NCBI GenBank assembly: GCA_937870825.1
Contig: CALMZO010000417.1
Span: 1 to 39,018, forward strand
Direction of reading: 5' to 3'
Source: an uncultured Chloroflexota bacterium
Lineage (GTDB): Bacteria; Chloroflexota; Anaerolineae; UBA4142; SHND01
DNA: 39,018 bases
The position numbers were made by a program, and so were the translations under genes. Positions 17,565 through 24,722 of the stretch are shown one piece after another. Each line of letters begins with the position of its first letter. Positions within the stretch are counted from its first letter, which is position 1. Under the pieces are notes generated by a model. That model was given only the letters and a program-made list of their open reading frames with translations. It made no database searches and was not told where the DNA came from.

Positions 17565-17586
17565 CTTAAGATTTGCTTAAGGTTTT
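17565..17586 (+). promoter_or_regulatory. Candidate OmpR/PhoB-type operator upstream of msrP
   Basis: Two 11-base direct repeats, CTTAAGATTTG and CTTAAGGTTTT, lie head to tail, one helical turn apart. This is the layout bound by OmpR/PhoB-family response regulators. A TAGTAT/TATGCT -10-like sequence follows at 17589-17597, so the box may replace the -35. The target is msrPQ (plus) or possibly the divergent hydrolase. Confidence 0.45.
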
Positions 17587-17674
17587 GGTAGTATGCTGTT
17601 GAGATGTGAACGTAAGCTGTAACGTATAACCGAGTGGTACGACTGTATTGTATCCGCAACGCGAGGAGTATGAA

Positions 17675-18673
17675 ATGTTCAAGCGAGACCCAAACGCAAA
17701 GCATCCAAAATTTTTTGTCATGAATCGGCGGCAATTTCTAGTCAAGGCGGTGCCGACAGCAGCAAGCGCATTGCTGCTTGCCGCCTGTTCGTCGCCCGCG
17801 TCGCCTACCGCGCGCCCTACTGCAAATGTGACGGCGATGCCCACCCTGAGCGCATCGGAACTGCCTGCCGCGCTCGCGCATTCGGAACCGTTCAGCAACG
17901 TGGCGGCGGACGAAATCGGCGACAAACTCAACACGTTTGAACAAATCACCAATTACAACAACTATTATGAATTTTCGACGGACAAGGAAGCGGTGGCGCA
18001 ACTGGCACAAAAATTCACGACGTCGCCGTGGCAGGTCGAGGTGAATGGTTTGGTGAACAAACCGCGCACGTTCGATATGCAAGAAATTTACAAGTTGTTT
18101 CAACAACAAGAGTACGTGTATCGTCTGCGCTGCGTGGAAGCGTGGTCAATGGTGATTCCGTGGGTCGGTTTCCATCTCGGCGATTTATTGAAAATGGTCG
18201 AACCGAAGCCCGAAGCCAAGTATGTGAAATTTGTGACGGTGATGCGGCGCGGCGAAATGCCCAACCAAAGTTTTCCGATTTTGCAGTGGCCCTACGTCGA
18301 AGGACTGCGGCTCGACGAAGCGATGAACAATCTCACGATTTTGGCGACGGGGATGTACGGCAAACCGTTGACGAATCAACAGGGCGCGCCGATTCGGCTG
18401 GTCGTGCCGTGGAAGTACGGTTTCAAGAGTATCAAAGCGATTGTGCAAATTGAACTGACGGACCAGCCGGTTGACAATACGTGGCGCAACGCGGCGGCGG
18501 GCGAGTACGGTTTTTATGCGAACGTGAATCCCGAAGTGGACCATCCGCGTTGGTCGCAAGCGACGGAGCGCCGCATCGGCGAATTTGGTCGGCGGCGTTC
18601 GTTGATGTTTAATGGGTACGAAGCGCAAGTGGCGAGTTTGTATGAGGGATTGGATTTACGCGCGAATTATTAG
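17675..18673 (+). CDS. msrP: Protein-methionine-sulfoxide reductase catalytic subunit MsrP
   Basis: 332 residues. This is the molybdopterin subunit that reduces methionine sulfoxide in exported proteins. The export signal is a twin-arginine type, NRRQFLVKA at about 17-25, followed by a hydrophobic stretch ending in a lipobox-like LLAAC with Cys38. It may therefore be a Tat-exported lipoprotein rather than a free periplasmic protein. The sulfite-oxidase-fold core contains the molybdenum-ligand Cys153 (YRLRCVEAW) and [14 protein letters not shown]. The start is the ATG at 17675 with GAGGAG 6 bases upstream. msrQ follows after a palindromic repeat. Confidence 0.9.
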   Translation: MFKRDPNAKHPKFFVMNRRQFLVKAVPTAASALLLAACSSPASPTARPTANVTAMPTLSASELPAALAHSEPFSNVAADEIGDKLNTFEQITNYNNYYEFSTDKEAVAQLAQKFTTSPWQVEVNGLVNKPRTFDMQEIYKLFQQQEYVYRLRCVEAWSMVIPWVGFHLGDLLKMVEPKPEAKYVKFVTVMRRGEMPNQSFPILQWPYVEGLRLDEAMNNLTILATGMYGKPLTNQQGAPIRLVVPWKYGFKSIKAIVQIELTDQPVDNTWRNAAAGEYGFYANVNPEVDHPRWSQATERRIGEFGRRRSLMFNGYEAQVASLYEGLDLRANY

Positions 18674-18685
18674 ATCGCAGGTCAA

Positions 18686-18730
18686 CCTCACCCCCAGTCC
18701 CTCTCCTCACGTGAGGAGAGGGGGGATTGG
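18686..18730. repeat. Palindromic repeat (REP-like), copy B, between msrP and msrQ
   Basis: CCCTCTCCTCAC / GTGAGGAGAGGG is a perfect 24-base palindrome (18699-18722), preceded by the family flank CCTCACCCCCAG. The right arm (GGAGAGGGGGG) lies about 12 bases before the msrQ GTG and could act as its ribosome binding site. Confidence 0.85.
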
Positions 18731-18736
18731 ATTATT

Positions 18737-19453
18737 GTGAAGAGTGCTTTGAAAACAAAAACAACGGCAGAAAAAAATTGGCTGCGCGAGAATTGGCTGC
18801 GCGTGGTGGTGCATGTTGGCGTGTGGGGACCATTGCTGTGGCTGGCGTGGCGCTATTTCAATGACGACTTGGGCGTTGAACCTGTGGTGACGCTGAACAA
18901 TGTGACGGGCAGAACGGCGATGATATTGTTGCTGTTGTCCTTGTCCGCGACGCCGCTGTACATCGTTTTCAATTTTCGTCAGGCAATCAAAGCGCGGCGC
19001 GCGTTGGGGCTGTATGCGTTCCTGTACGCGAGCTTGCATTTCATCAATTTTATCGCGCTCGATTACGGATTCGATTTGCAATTTATTTTGGAAGACGGAA
19101 TTCTGAAAAAGCCGTACATTTTTGTCGGACTGACCGCGTTGATTTTGCTCGTGTCGTTGGCAGTAACTTCGACCAAAGGTTGGATGAAGCGGCTCAAGAA
19201 AAATTGGACGCGACTGCATTGGCTCATTTATCCGATAGGGATCCTCATCATTATTCACTTTTTCTGGCAAGCGAAAGCGGCAGAAAAATTTGAGCCGTTG
19301 ATTTATGGAACGGTGTTGAGTGTGCTGCTGCTCGTGCGCGTGCCGCCGATACGCAAGCAAATTATCGAATGGCGAATGCGCGTGACAGGCGGAAAACCAA
19401 TCGCGCAAGATAAAGTGCGCGTGGCACCGCAAGTCCAAAAAGAAATCGGGTAG
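18737..19453 (+). CDS. msrQ: MsrQ, heme-binding membrane subunit
   Basis: 238 residues with about six hydrophobic helices, typical of MsrQ/YedZ and the ferric-reductase-like superfamily. Conserved histidines are in VVVHVGVWGPL, ASLHFINF, LHWLIYPIG and IHFFW. It passes electrons through the membrane to MsrP. The start codon is GTG at 18737, with the palindromic repeat arm as the only purine-rich sequence upstream. It follows msrP by 63 bases and precedes a strong terminator, so msrPQ is a complete two-gene operon. Confidence 0.9.
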   Translation: MKSALKTKTTAEKNWLRENWLRVVVHVGVWGPLLWLAWRYFNDDLGVEPVVTLNNVTGRTAMILLLLSLSATPLYIVFNFRQAIKARRALGLYAFLYASLHFINFIALDYGFDLQFILEDGILKKPYIFVGLTALILLVSLAVTSTKGWMKRLKKNWTRLHWLIYPIGILIIIHFFWQAKAAEKFEPLIYGTVLSVLLLVRVPPIRKQIIEWRMRVTGGKPIAQDKVRVAPQVQKEIG

Positions 19454-19491
19454 ATAAAAAAAGGGGAGCGACTCATCGCTCCATTTTTTTT
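19454..19491. terminator. Bidirectional intrinsic terminator
   Basis: The stem GGAGCGA / TCGCTCC with loop CTCA is flanked by A and T runs, between the convergent msrQ and the desulfhydrase-family gene. Confidence 0.85.
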
Positions 19492-19493
19492 GG

Positions 19494-20486
19494 TCACACT
19501 ACATCTTGCGGAAAGCCAAAAATCCCCGGCGCGCCGCCCGTGTGCCAAAACAAAATGGTTGAACCTTGCTTGAAAACTTGGCGCTCTACCAAATCCAACA
19601 GTCCCGCCATCGCTTTGCCCGTATAAACAGGGTCGAGAAAAATTCCTTCGATTCGCGCGACGCGGTGAATCGCCGCGCGTGCTGCGGGCGTACTTTTCGC
19701 GTATGCTTCGCCAATGTATGCGTCGTGAATGATAATGTCGTTTTCGTCGAGAACGATGTCGCGTTCGAGAAACTGCGCGGTGTCTTGGACAAGCCGCGCG
19801 ACGCGTTCCAAACATTCCGCACGCGGACGGCTCACTGTAACGCCATGTACGGGAACGTTCGCGCCAAACATTTTCATCCCCGCCAAAACGCCCGCGTGGG
19901 TGCCGCACGAACCTGTGGTGATTACAACCGCGTCGAGTGAAATGTTTTGCGCGTTCAATTGTGGCAACATTTGTTGCAGCAATTCTTGAACGGCGAGAAT
20001 GTACGAAATGACGCCCAGTTTGGTCGAGCCGCCGACGGGAATGAGATACGGATTGCGTCCCTGCGCGCGTAAATCGTCGCACGCGCGTTGAATCACCAAC
20101 TCGGTTTCGTGTTTGTCCGCCTGTGCGTAAATGAGCTGCGCGCCGAGAATTTCGTCGAGCAAGAGATTGCCATTCACTTCGCCTGAAGGCGAAGCAAAGA
20201 AAACGCCCACCGCGTCCATGCCCGCTTTGCGCGCGGCGGCGGCTGTCGTGCGAACGTGGTTCGATTGTACCCCCCCCCCTGTCACCAACACATCACAATT
20301 TTTTTCCAGCGCATCCGCGACCAGAAATTCCAACTTGCGTACTTTGTTCCCGCCCAGCGCGAATCCCGTCAGGTCATCGCGTTTCATCATCACGCGCACG
20401 CCGAGTTCTTGCGAGAGGCGCGGCAGTTCGTCGAGCAGTGTGGGAAGGGTGGCGAGGGGAAAGCGGGGGAGTGCGGAAATGTCCAT
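19494..20486 (-). CDS. D-cysteine desulfhydrase / ACC deaminase family enzyme
   Basis: 330 residues, the usual family length. This is a fold-type II PLP enzyme. The PLP lysine is Lys48 in GGNKVRKLEFL; GGGVQSNHVRTTA holds the Ser75 that interacts with substrate, and ITTGSCGTHAGVLAG binds the phosphate. The family converts D-cysteine to pyruvate, sulfide and ammonia, or opens aminocyclopropane carboxylate; the sequence alone does not decide. The frame is open upstream to 20663, but that part is made of heptamer repeats and overlaps the previous gene, so the ATG at 20486 is used. A run of ten G encodes part of the GGG before QSNH; slippage there would abolish the enzyme. Confidence 0.88.
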   Translation of the reverse strand: MDISALPRFPLATLPTLLDELPRLSQELGVRVMMKRDDLTGFALGGNKVRKLEFLVADALEKNCDVLVTGGGVQSNHVRTTAAAARKAGMDAVGVFFASPSGEVNGNLLLDEILGAQLIYAQADKHETELVIQRACDDLRAQGRNPYLIPVGGSTKLGVISYILAVQELLQQMLPQLNAQNISLDAVVITTGSCGTHAGVLAGMKMFGANVPVHGVTVSRPRAECLERVARLVQDTAQFLERDIVLDENDIIIHDAYIGEAYAKSTPAARAAIHRVARIEGIFLDPVYTGKAMAGLLDLVERQVFKQGSTILFWHTGGAPGIFGFPQDVV

Positions 20487-20545
20487 TTGGAATTGTGGAT
20501 TGCGAATTGCGAAATGTAAATTCGCAATTCCAAATTCGCAATTTT
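20487..20545. repeat. Heptamer-phased inverted repeats (TTGCGAA / TTCGCAA)
   Basis: Seven-base units TTGCGAA, TTGCGAA, then TTCGCAA, TTCCAAA and TTCGCAA face each other and can form a hairpin. The block lies between the helix-hairpin-helix gene and the desulfhydrase-family start. Confidence 0.7.
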
Positions 20546-21054
20546 CTACTGGTTCTCGCGCGCGTATTGGAACAGGGCGCGGTCGAGCGTTCGCATGTCT
20601 AACTTGGCTTGTTTGGCGAGTTTGCGTGTGACTTGACGTACTGCCACCAAAATTCGAAATCAAATTTTTTTGGCGGCGTGGCTTGTAATGACCACAACGA
20701 ATTTTGGTCGAGAATCGGGTACGGGTCGGGCGCGCAGAAATGGAGTAGTACAGATGCCGTCGCGAGCGAGACGCCGTTCAGCAGGGTGAGAATTTCGACG
20801 CGCGCGCGTTCGTGTTTGGTGGAAAAGGAAATGCGCGTGATTTCGCGGATGAAATCATCAGCGTTGGAACGATACAATTTGCGCGGGCGCGAACTGTTCC
20901 ATTCGCACAACGTGACGAAATCTTGTTTGTTGAGAAACCCTCGTTTTTTGACGCGCGGGACGATTTCTTGAAAAAAGCGTGTGGCGTATTCATCCGAACC
21001 AAAACGCGCTGCCCAAAATTCGATGGCGCGGGGGTCAAAGCGGAGAGAGAACAT
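20546..21054 (-). pseudogene. Helix-hairpin-helix-type protein with a C-terminal frameshift
   Basis: The first frame (stop at 20599) gives 151 residues with LLNGVSLATASVLLHFCAPDPYPILD, resembling the helix-hairpin-helix region of DNA-glycosylase-like proteins, followed by FEFWWQYV. From about 20640 the sense continues in another frame: VRQVTRKLAKQAK, then MRTLDRALFQYARENQ, ending at the TAG at 20546-20548. One missing base near 20638-20640 (for example TACGTC for TACCGTC on the minus strand) explains the break. The gene is therefore either intact with a sequencing error or recently frameshifted, losing only the last helices. The exact family name is not certain. The function of such proteins is not established here. 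Confidence 0.6.
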
Positions 21055-21105
21055 GGCAGATGGCAGATATCAGTTACCGGATTTCAGACTTTTGATTTCA
21101 GATTG
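21053..21105. repeat. Heptamer-phased repeat (GGCAGAT, TTCAGAT units)
   Basis: Consecutive 7-base units GGCAGAT, GGCAGAT, ATCAGTT, ACCGGAT, TTCAGAC, TTTTGAT and TTCAGAT. The block fills the spacer between the GT2 gene and the helix-hairpin-helix gene and reaches into the last codons of the GT2 gene. Confidence 0.65.
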
Positions 21106-21809
21106 AGATCGCGCGCAATCAGTGGCTCAACGCGCTGCAACAGACCCAACCGTTTCCTGAACAGAAACGCGAGATTCGCAAACCCATCGCGCCAGATGTT
21201 GAGTTTGCTTTCGCCGTGACGTTCTTTGTAATAAATCACCAATTCTTTGCAGCGTACGTTCGGCAACGTGAATGCTTCGAGCTTGATTTCTTCCGAGAAT
21301 GCCATTGTGTCGCTCGTGAGATTCATGCGCGTCAAGAGTTCGCGTTTGAAAACCCACATGCCCGACTGCGAATCGTGAATGCGAATACCATAGAGGAGAA
21401 AAAGAAACACATTCAACACATCATTGCCGAACACGCGCAAAAAACTGCTCGGACGGTCTTTGTGTCCCGTGCGGTCACACGAAATAAAATCAATGTTCTC
21501 GTCGTCCATCACATCGAGCAGCACGGGAATAAAATTGCGCGGATACGTACCGTCGCCATCCATTGTCACAATGACATCCCCCGTGGCGGCGGCGAGTCCC
21601 GTTTTGTACGCGCGTCCGTAACCGCGTCGCGTCTCGGGAATCACCGTCCAGCCCAAGGAACGCGCGACGGCGGCGGTATTGTCGGTAGAATTGTTGTCAA
21701 CGACGATAACTTGGTCAACGATGGCGGGAAGGTCACGGGCGATTTGGGGCAGTCCTTTTTCTTCGTTGAGGCAGGGCATGACGAGCGAGATTGTTTTGGC
21801 GCGATACAT
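21084..21809 (-). CDS. GT2-family glycosyltransferase (dolichyl-phosphate sugar synthase-like)
   Basis: 241 residues with a GT-A fold. LVMPCLNEEKGL is the nucleotide-sugar-binding start. VVDNNSTDNTA and TMDGDGTYPRNF hold the acidic metal-binding DxD-type motifs, and SGMWVFKRE and YYKERHGESKLNIWRDG match polyprenyl-phosphate mannose/glucose synthases. It has no long C-terminal membrane domain, so it probably acts at the inner face, loading a sugar onto a polyprenyl phosphate. Such lipid-linked sugars would feed the GT-C-type proteins of this window. The ATG at 21809 starts directly before the GT core. Confidence 0.88.
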   Translation of the reverse strand: MYRAKTISLVMPCLNEEKGLPQIARDLPAIVDQVIVVDNNSTDNTAAVARSLGWTVIPETRRGYGRAYKTGLAAATGDVIVTMDGDGTYPRNFIPVLLDVMDDENIDFISCDRTGHKDRPSSFLRVFGNDVLNVFLFLLYGIRIHDSQSGMWVFKRELLTRMNLTSDTMAFSEEIKLEAFTLPNVRCKELVIYYKERHGESKLNIWRDGFANLAFLFRKRLGLLQRVEPLIARDLNLKSKV

Positions 21810-21840
21810 TGCGGGGATTGTAAATCAGATTACAACAAAT

Positions 21841-21886
21841 AAAAAATTCCGAATCATTTTTTGCAAAAAATGATTCGGAATTTTTT
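21841..21886 (-). terminator. Strong intrinsic terminator after the thioredoxin-like gene
   Basis: A 22-base perfect inverted repeat AAAAAATTCCGAATCATTTT-TT with a 2-base loop. The T run follows the stop of the thioredoxin-like lipoprotein gene on the minus strand. Confidence 0.85.
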
Positions 21887-22475
21887 ATGGCAATACCCCT
21901 TTCAATTCCGCTTCCATTGCTTCACGCGAGGTTCTGCCAAACCTGCGCCACAATTCTTTGCCCTCGCCGTCGAGCAAGATGAAAAGCGGCTGGGCTTGAA
22001 ATTTGAATTGGCGCATCGCGTCGGCGTTCGCGGAATCGTCAATGTCGAGATAGACGAAATCTATGCAGTTTCCGTACTCGGCTTCTAACCCATGCACGAT
22101 GGGTCTCATGCTCACGCAGGTCGCTCACCACACTGCCCAGAATTCGAGCAGTTTCGGTTTTGTGGACGCGGTGAGTTTCGCGGCGGCATCGGAACGGAAT
22201 GCGTTGGACGGCGCATGATTCTCTGTCGCGCAAGCTGTCGCGTTCGCGTTGGTTTGCGCTTGCCCCGCGTTCATCAAAGGGGGCGCGTTCGTTGGCGGCA
22301 GCGGAGTGGGTGCAAGTGTTGGCGCGTTCGTTGGCGGCAGCGGAGTGGGTGCAAGTGTTGGCGCGTTCGTTGGCGGCAGCGGAGTGGGTGCGGGTGTTGG
22401 CGCGTTCGATGCGCCGCACGCGGCGAGAAAGAGACCGAGCGCGCAAGTGAGAACAATAAAAAGGGTACGGTTCAT
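21885..22475 (-). CDS. Thioredoxin-like lipoprotein, candidate selenoprotein (in-frame TGA, UxxC)
   Basis: Read through one in-frame TGA (22125-22127), the frame gives a 196-residue protein. An N-terminal lipoprotein signal (MNRTLFIVLTCALGLFLAAC, Cys20) is followed by a Pro/Thr-rich linker with a 13-residue unit repeated three times. A thioredoxin domain then continues across the TGA without frame loss: KLLEFWAVW-[TGA]-ATCVSMRPIVHGLE, later FVYLDIDD and PLFILLDGEGKELWRRFGR. In thioredoxins the residue after FWAxW is the first Cys of CxxC, so TGA falls exactly on a redox residue (position 117, with Cys120 kept). A hairpin of bacterial SECIS type follows. The alternative is a Cys-to-stop point mutation (TGC or TGT to TGA) or a sequence error. 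The start is the ATG at 22475 before the signal peptide. Confidence 0.7.
22088..22104 (-). promoter_or_regulatory. Candidate bacterial SECIS hairpin
   Basis: On the minus strand ACCCAT-CGTGC-ATGGGT forms a 6-bp stem (7 with a G-U pair) and a 5-base loop, with G as its second base. The loop begins 26 bases after the TGA. These values lie within the general description of bacterial SECIS elements (short loop with an early G, stem of a few pairs, loop some 16-37 bases after UGA). Confidence 0.45.
22282..22398 (-). repeat. 39-base tandem repeat, three copies, coding
   Basis: Three near-identical 39-base units encode PPTNAPTLAPTPL repeats in the linker of the thioredoxin-like lipoprotein, probably a flexible spacer between the lipid anchor and the domain. 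Confidence 0.85.
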
Positions 22476-22480
22476 GGTAC

Positions 22481-22574
22481 TCGAGCAGATTCCGATTTGA
22501 TTGAGGGGCAAGACCTTTTGCGTTTCCGGAAACCGCAAGGTCTCATAGCCCAGACCAAATAGGAATTTGACGCG
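22481..22574. repeat. MITE-like element, copy 2
   Basis: The ends TCGAGCAGATTCCGATT and AAATAGGAATTTGACGC are imperfect inverted repeats and match those of the element at 6171-6283 (shared CAAATTCCTATT.GGT and GGAATCTGCTC). The middle differs and holds its own inverted repeat (GACCTT...AAGGTC). It lies directly before the thioredoxin-like gene and may carry its leader. Confidence 0.4.
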
Positions 22575-22581
22575 GAGAAAC

Positions 22582-22609
22582 AAAAAAGGGTGACGCGGAC
22601 ATCACCCTT
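22582..22609 (-). terminator. Terminator after the YgiT-type gene
   Basis: On the minus strand AAGGGTGA-TGTCCGCG-TCACCCTT is followed by a T run, about 45 bases after the stop of the zinc-finger gene. Confidence 0.85.
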
Positions 22610-22652
22610 GCATTGAACACTCAATTTGTTACAAAAATGTTACGAGCGCCGT

Positions 22653-22916
22653 TTAAGCGGGAATTCGCTCCAACTCTTCGTAAGCCACAATGGATACCTC
22701 TGTTCGCAAGTCTTTGAGGCGATGCAGCAACGCCGTAATGCGGTCGGTAACAGAGCCACTTGTATACGATTCCTGACAGTTGGCGCAAACATGCGCGGGC
22801 ACATGCTTGACCACAATGACTGTATTTGGAAAGATGTACGGAATCGTGGCAATGTCCTCGCGCAATCGTCCACCACATGACGGACAACGCGCATTACTTT
22901 CTTGTTTGCCAATCAT
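22653..22916 (-). CDS. YgiT-type zinc-finger protein (MqsA-like N-terminal domain)
   Basis: 87 residues. CPSCGG near the N-terminus and VKHVPAHVCANCQESYTS give the two-CxxC zinc site of YgiT-type proteins, which are usually antitoxin-like partners of small DUF4258 proteins. The C-terminal 30 residues are helical. The start is the ATG at 22916; it overlaps the end of the DUF4258 gene by 23 bases, the usual gene order for this pair. If the partner is truly broken, this protein is an orphan. Confidence 0.8.
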   Translation of the reverse strand: MIGKQESNARCPSCGGRLREDIATIPYIFPNTVIVVKHVPAHVCANCQESYTSGSVTDRITALLHRLKDLRTEVSIVAYEELERIPA

Positions 22917-23241
22917 TTTCCCACTCCTCGTCGGATGGACGATAGACTGTAACAACAAACAATTTGTTCGCAGCTGCGCCAATTGCAATGACCGCGTGCA
23001 GTGGTTCGTGGTTCGGTAATGCGCCAAGCACAAGACAATCGGGCAATGGACGATGCATGGTTGGATAGTCCTCGATTATCACGCTCGTTATCAAAGCGAC
23101 TTCAACTACCTTGCGCTCCTATTCTTCATTTACAAGCTCCACTGTTGCATGACGTGACCACAGGACACGCGCGCCCTCCGAATCCTCTTGGTTCAGGGTT
23201 GCGATGCTTTGAATCAGTGTCTGCTTGGTCGCGCGATCCAT
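22894..23241 (-). pseudogene. DUF4258-type protein interrupted by an in-frame TAG
   Basis: The C-terminal part is a clear DUF4258 protein: VIIEDYPTMHRPLPDCLVLG, HEPLHAVIA, and VVTVYRPSDEEWENDWQTR at the end. The only start within the open part is a TTG at 23094, which would lose the N-terminus. In the same frame upstream, an ATG at 23241 opens 40 residues containing LWSRHATVELVNEE, the expected RHA helix of the family, then TAG (23119-23121), then ERKVVEVALITSV. The gene looks full length (about 115 codons) with one amber codon. DUF4258 proteins paired with YgiT-type zinc fingers are presumed toxins; loss of the toxin is plausible. Confidence 0.65.
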
Positions 23242-23252
23242 TCAATCTGTCG

Positions 23253-24452
23253 TTACAATTCCACGCGATAACTTTCCACCGGACGCGGCGCGCTCTTCAT
23301 AATTTCGGGCGAGAGATTGTGACGAAGCTGCGCCCATTTCAAACTTGCCCATTCTTTCATGATGACGGGATACATCAGCGGATTAAACAAAATGTTGATG
23401 GTCAAGAAACATTCGTAGGTGCAATAGCATTTTGTTTTGCTAATCCACTCGCGCACTTCGTCGGCTTTTTGCGACTGCCAGATTTTTTTGAAATCGTAAT
23501 CGTAATCACGGACGTTGCCGAGAATTTTTTCGTCGAGCAGTTCACACGCGAGCACCGAACCGTCCGCATACATCGCGCCGCCGAGCGAACCCGCGTAACA
23601 CGGAATCACGTAACGGCGTTCTTTGGTCATTTTCGTAATCAGTTTCGGACGAATGATGCGCTTCGCGTTGATGAAATCGCCGAACGGCAATTTGTAATAA
23701 CCCGTGAGTTCGCGCGAACGATTGTCGTGTTCGAGGCGTTGGTGGAAATTGTAATAATTGTCCACATCGAACTCGTTCGCCTTTGGGTCAATCGGCGGGG
23801 TGTATTTTGCGCCGGGGTCTTTGGGACCGCCGCGTAACAACAATGTAAATACAGTGTTGACGCCGACGTATGTTTGCAAGTAGTCGTAAATTTCGTCCAA
23901 CTTTTCGTGATTGTACGCGCTTACGGCGATTTGGATGCACGTCGAAAAATTCGGATAGTATTTTTCGAGGACGCGCAGTTCGCGGTACGTGCGAATCGCG
24001 CGGTCGAACAATCCTTTGAACCCGCGAAATTTATCGTGGTCGTCTTCCGCGCCGTCAATCGAAATGTCAATGTGCAAATCGAGGTCGGGGCAGTCGTCCA
24101 AAATTTCGCGCGCGCCGTCCACCACGCGGCTGGTGAGCGAACCATTCGACGGAATGCCCACGTTCAGCGCTTTCGCGTTCTTGTGAAACATTTTCACAAT
24201 TTCGGGAAGGTCTTTGCGAAGGAATGGCTCGCCGCCCGTTGGTGTGAAAAAAATCATCGGGTCCATCGACGCGCTGACTTTTTCGATTTCATCAATCGTC
24301 AATTCGCCGGTGTGTCGTTCGTGCGAACCGAGCAGACAATGCCCGCAGCGCGCGTTGCAATTTTTCGTGATGAACAAAACGAAATACAACGGCGACGCGC
24401 CTTTTTTCGACACGATGCGTTTGGCGAACGGTAAATAGTTGAGTTTGCTCAC
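23253..24452 (-). CDS. Radical SAM protein with C-terminal cysteine cluster
   Basis: 399 residues. CNARCGHC (Cys 32, 36, 39) is the canonical CxxxCxxC site for the SAM-binding iron-sulfur cluster; FTPTGGEPFLRKDL is the GGE motif and LDLHIDISIDG a core strand. The C-terminal part holds PCYAG...ADGSVLACELL, then ILGNVRDYDYDFKKIWQS and CYCTYECF, resembling SPASM-type auxiliary cluster domains. These proteins often modify peptides or cofactors; no precursor peptide is seen next to it, so the substrate is unknown. The start at 24452 is a good ATG. It is separated from the upstream DUF4160 gene by 9 bases, so co-transcription is likely. Confidence 0.88.
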   Translation of the reverse strand: MSKLNYLPFAKRIVSKKGASPLYFVLFITKNCNARCGHCLLGSHERHTGELTIDEIEKVSASMDPMIFFTPTGGEPFLRKDLPEIVKMFHKNAKALNVGIPSNGSLTSRVVDGAREILDDCPDLDLHIDISIDGAEDDHDKFRGFKGLFDRAIRTYRELRVLEKYYPNFSTCIQIAVSAYNHEKLDEIYDYLQTYVGVNTVFTLLLRGGPKDPGAKYTPPIDPKANEFDVDNYYNFHQRLEHDNRSRELTGYYKLPFGDFINAKRIIRPKLITKMTKERRYVIPCYAGSLGGAMYADGSVLACELLDEKILGNVRDYDYDFKKIWQSQKADEVREWISKTKCYCTYECFLTINILFNPLMYPVIMKEWASLKWAQLRHNLSPEIMKSAPRPVESYRVEL

Positions 24453-24461
24453 GGCGTACTC

Positions 24462-24722
24462 CTATCTCAATGGCGGAATCTTGTACATGGGTTGATGATG
24501 AATCGCACGCGTCCACAACTCTTCAAGTTCGCGACGATGCTCGGATGCCCATTCAATCACCATTCCAAGTGGACGTGAAGGTAAATTTCCTTCAATGACG
24601 GTCAATGTATGAATTGCAATTAACGCTTCGTATTCTCCGTACTCGGCATGAAAATGTGGCGGCGGATGCTCTTCACAAAAAATTTTGATGACAATACCAA
24701 AAAAGCGGCTAACTTCAGGCAT
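24462..24722 (-). CDS. DUF4160 domain protein
   Basis: 86 residues. MPEVSRFFGIVIKIFCEEHPPPHFHAEYGEYEA is the family signature, with the conserved HPPPHFHA. The C-terminus is a helical segment with LEELWTRA. It overlaps the DUF2442 gene by 8 bases. The DUF2442-DUF4160 pair is common and often regarded as toxin-antitoxin-like, but its role is not established. Confidence 0.85.
   Translation of the reverse strand: MPEVSRFFGIVIKIFCEEHPPPHFHAEYGEYEALIAIHTLTVIEGNLPSRPLGMVIEWASEHRRELEELWTRAIHHQPMYKIPPLR

Noticed and set aside
20487..20663. 59-residue N-terminal extension of the desulfhydrase-family enzyme
   Set aside because: It translates heptamer repeats and overlaps the helix-hairpin-helix gene; family proteins start at the ATG at 20486.
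22125..22127. TGA as a reassigned sense codon throughout the genome
   Set aside because: TGA is the natural stop of many genes here (for example in ATGA overlaps at 10168 and 26986), so a general reassignment is excluded.
22282..22398. Possible CRISPR-like array (three 39-base repeats)
   Set aside because: The repeats are directly adjacent with no spacers and encode a Pro/Thr linker.
23119..23121. TAG decoded as pyrrolysine in the DUF4258 gene
   Set aside because: The position is in an ordinary helix with no reason for pyrrolysine, and no such machinery is seen; a simple nonsense change or error is more likely.
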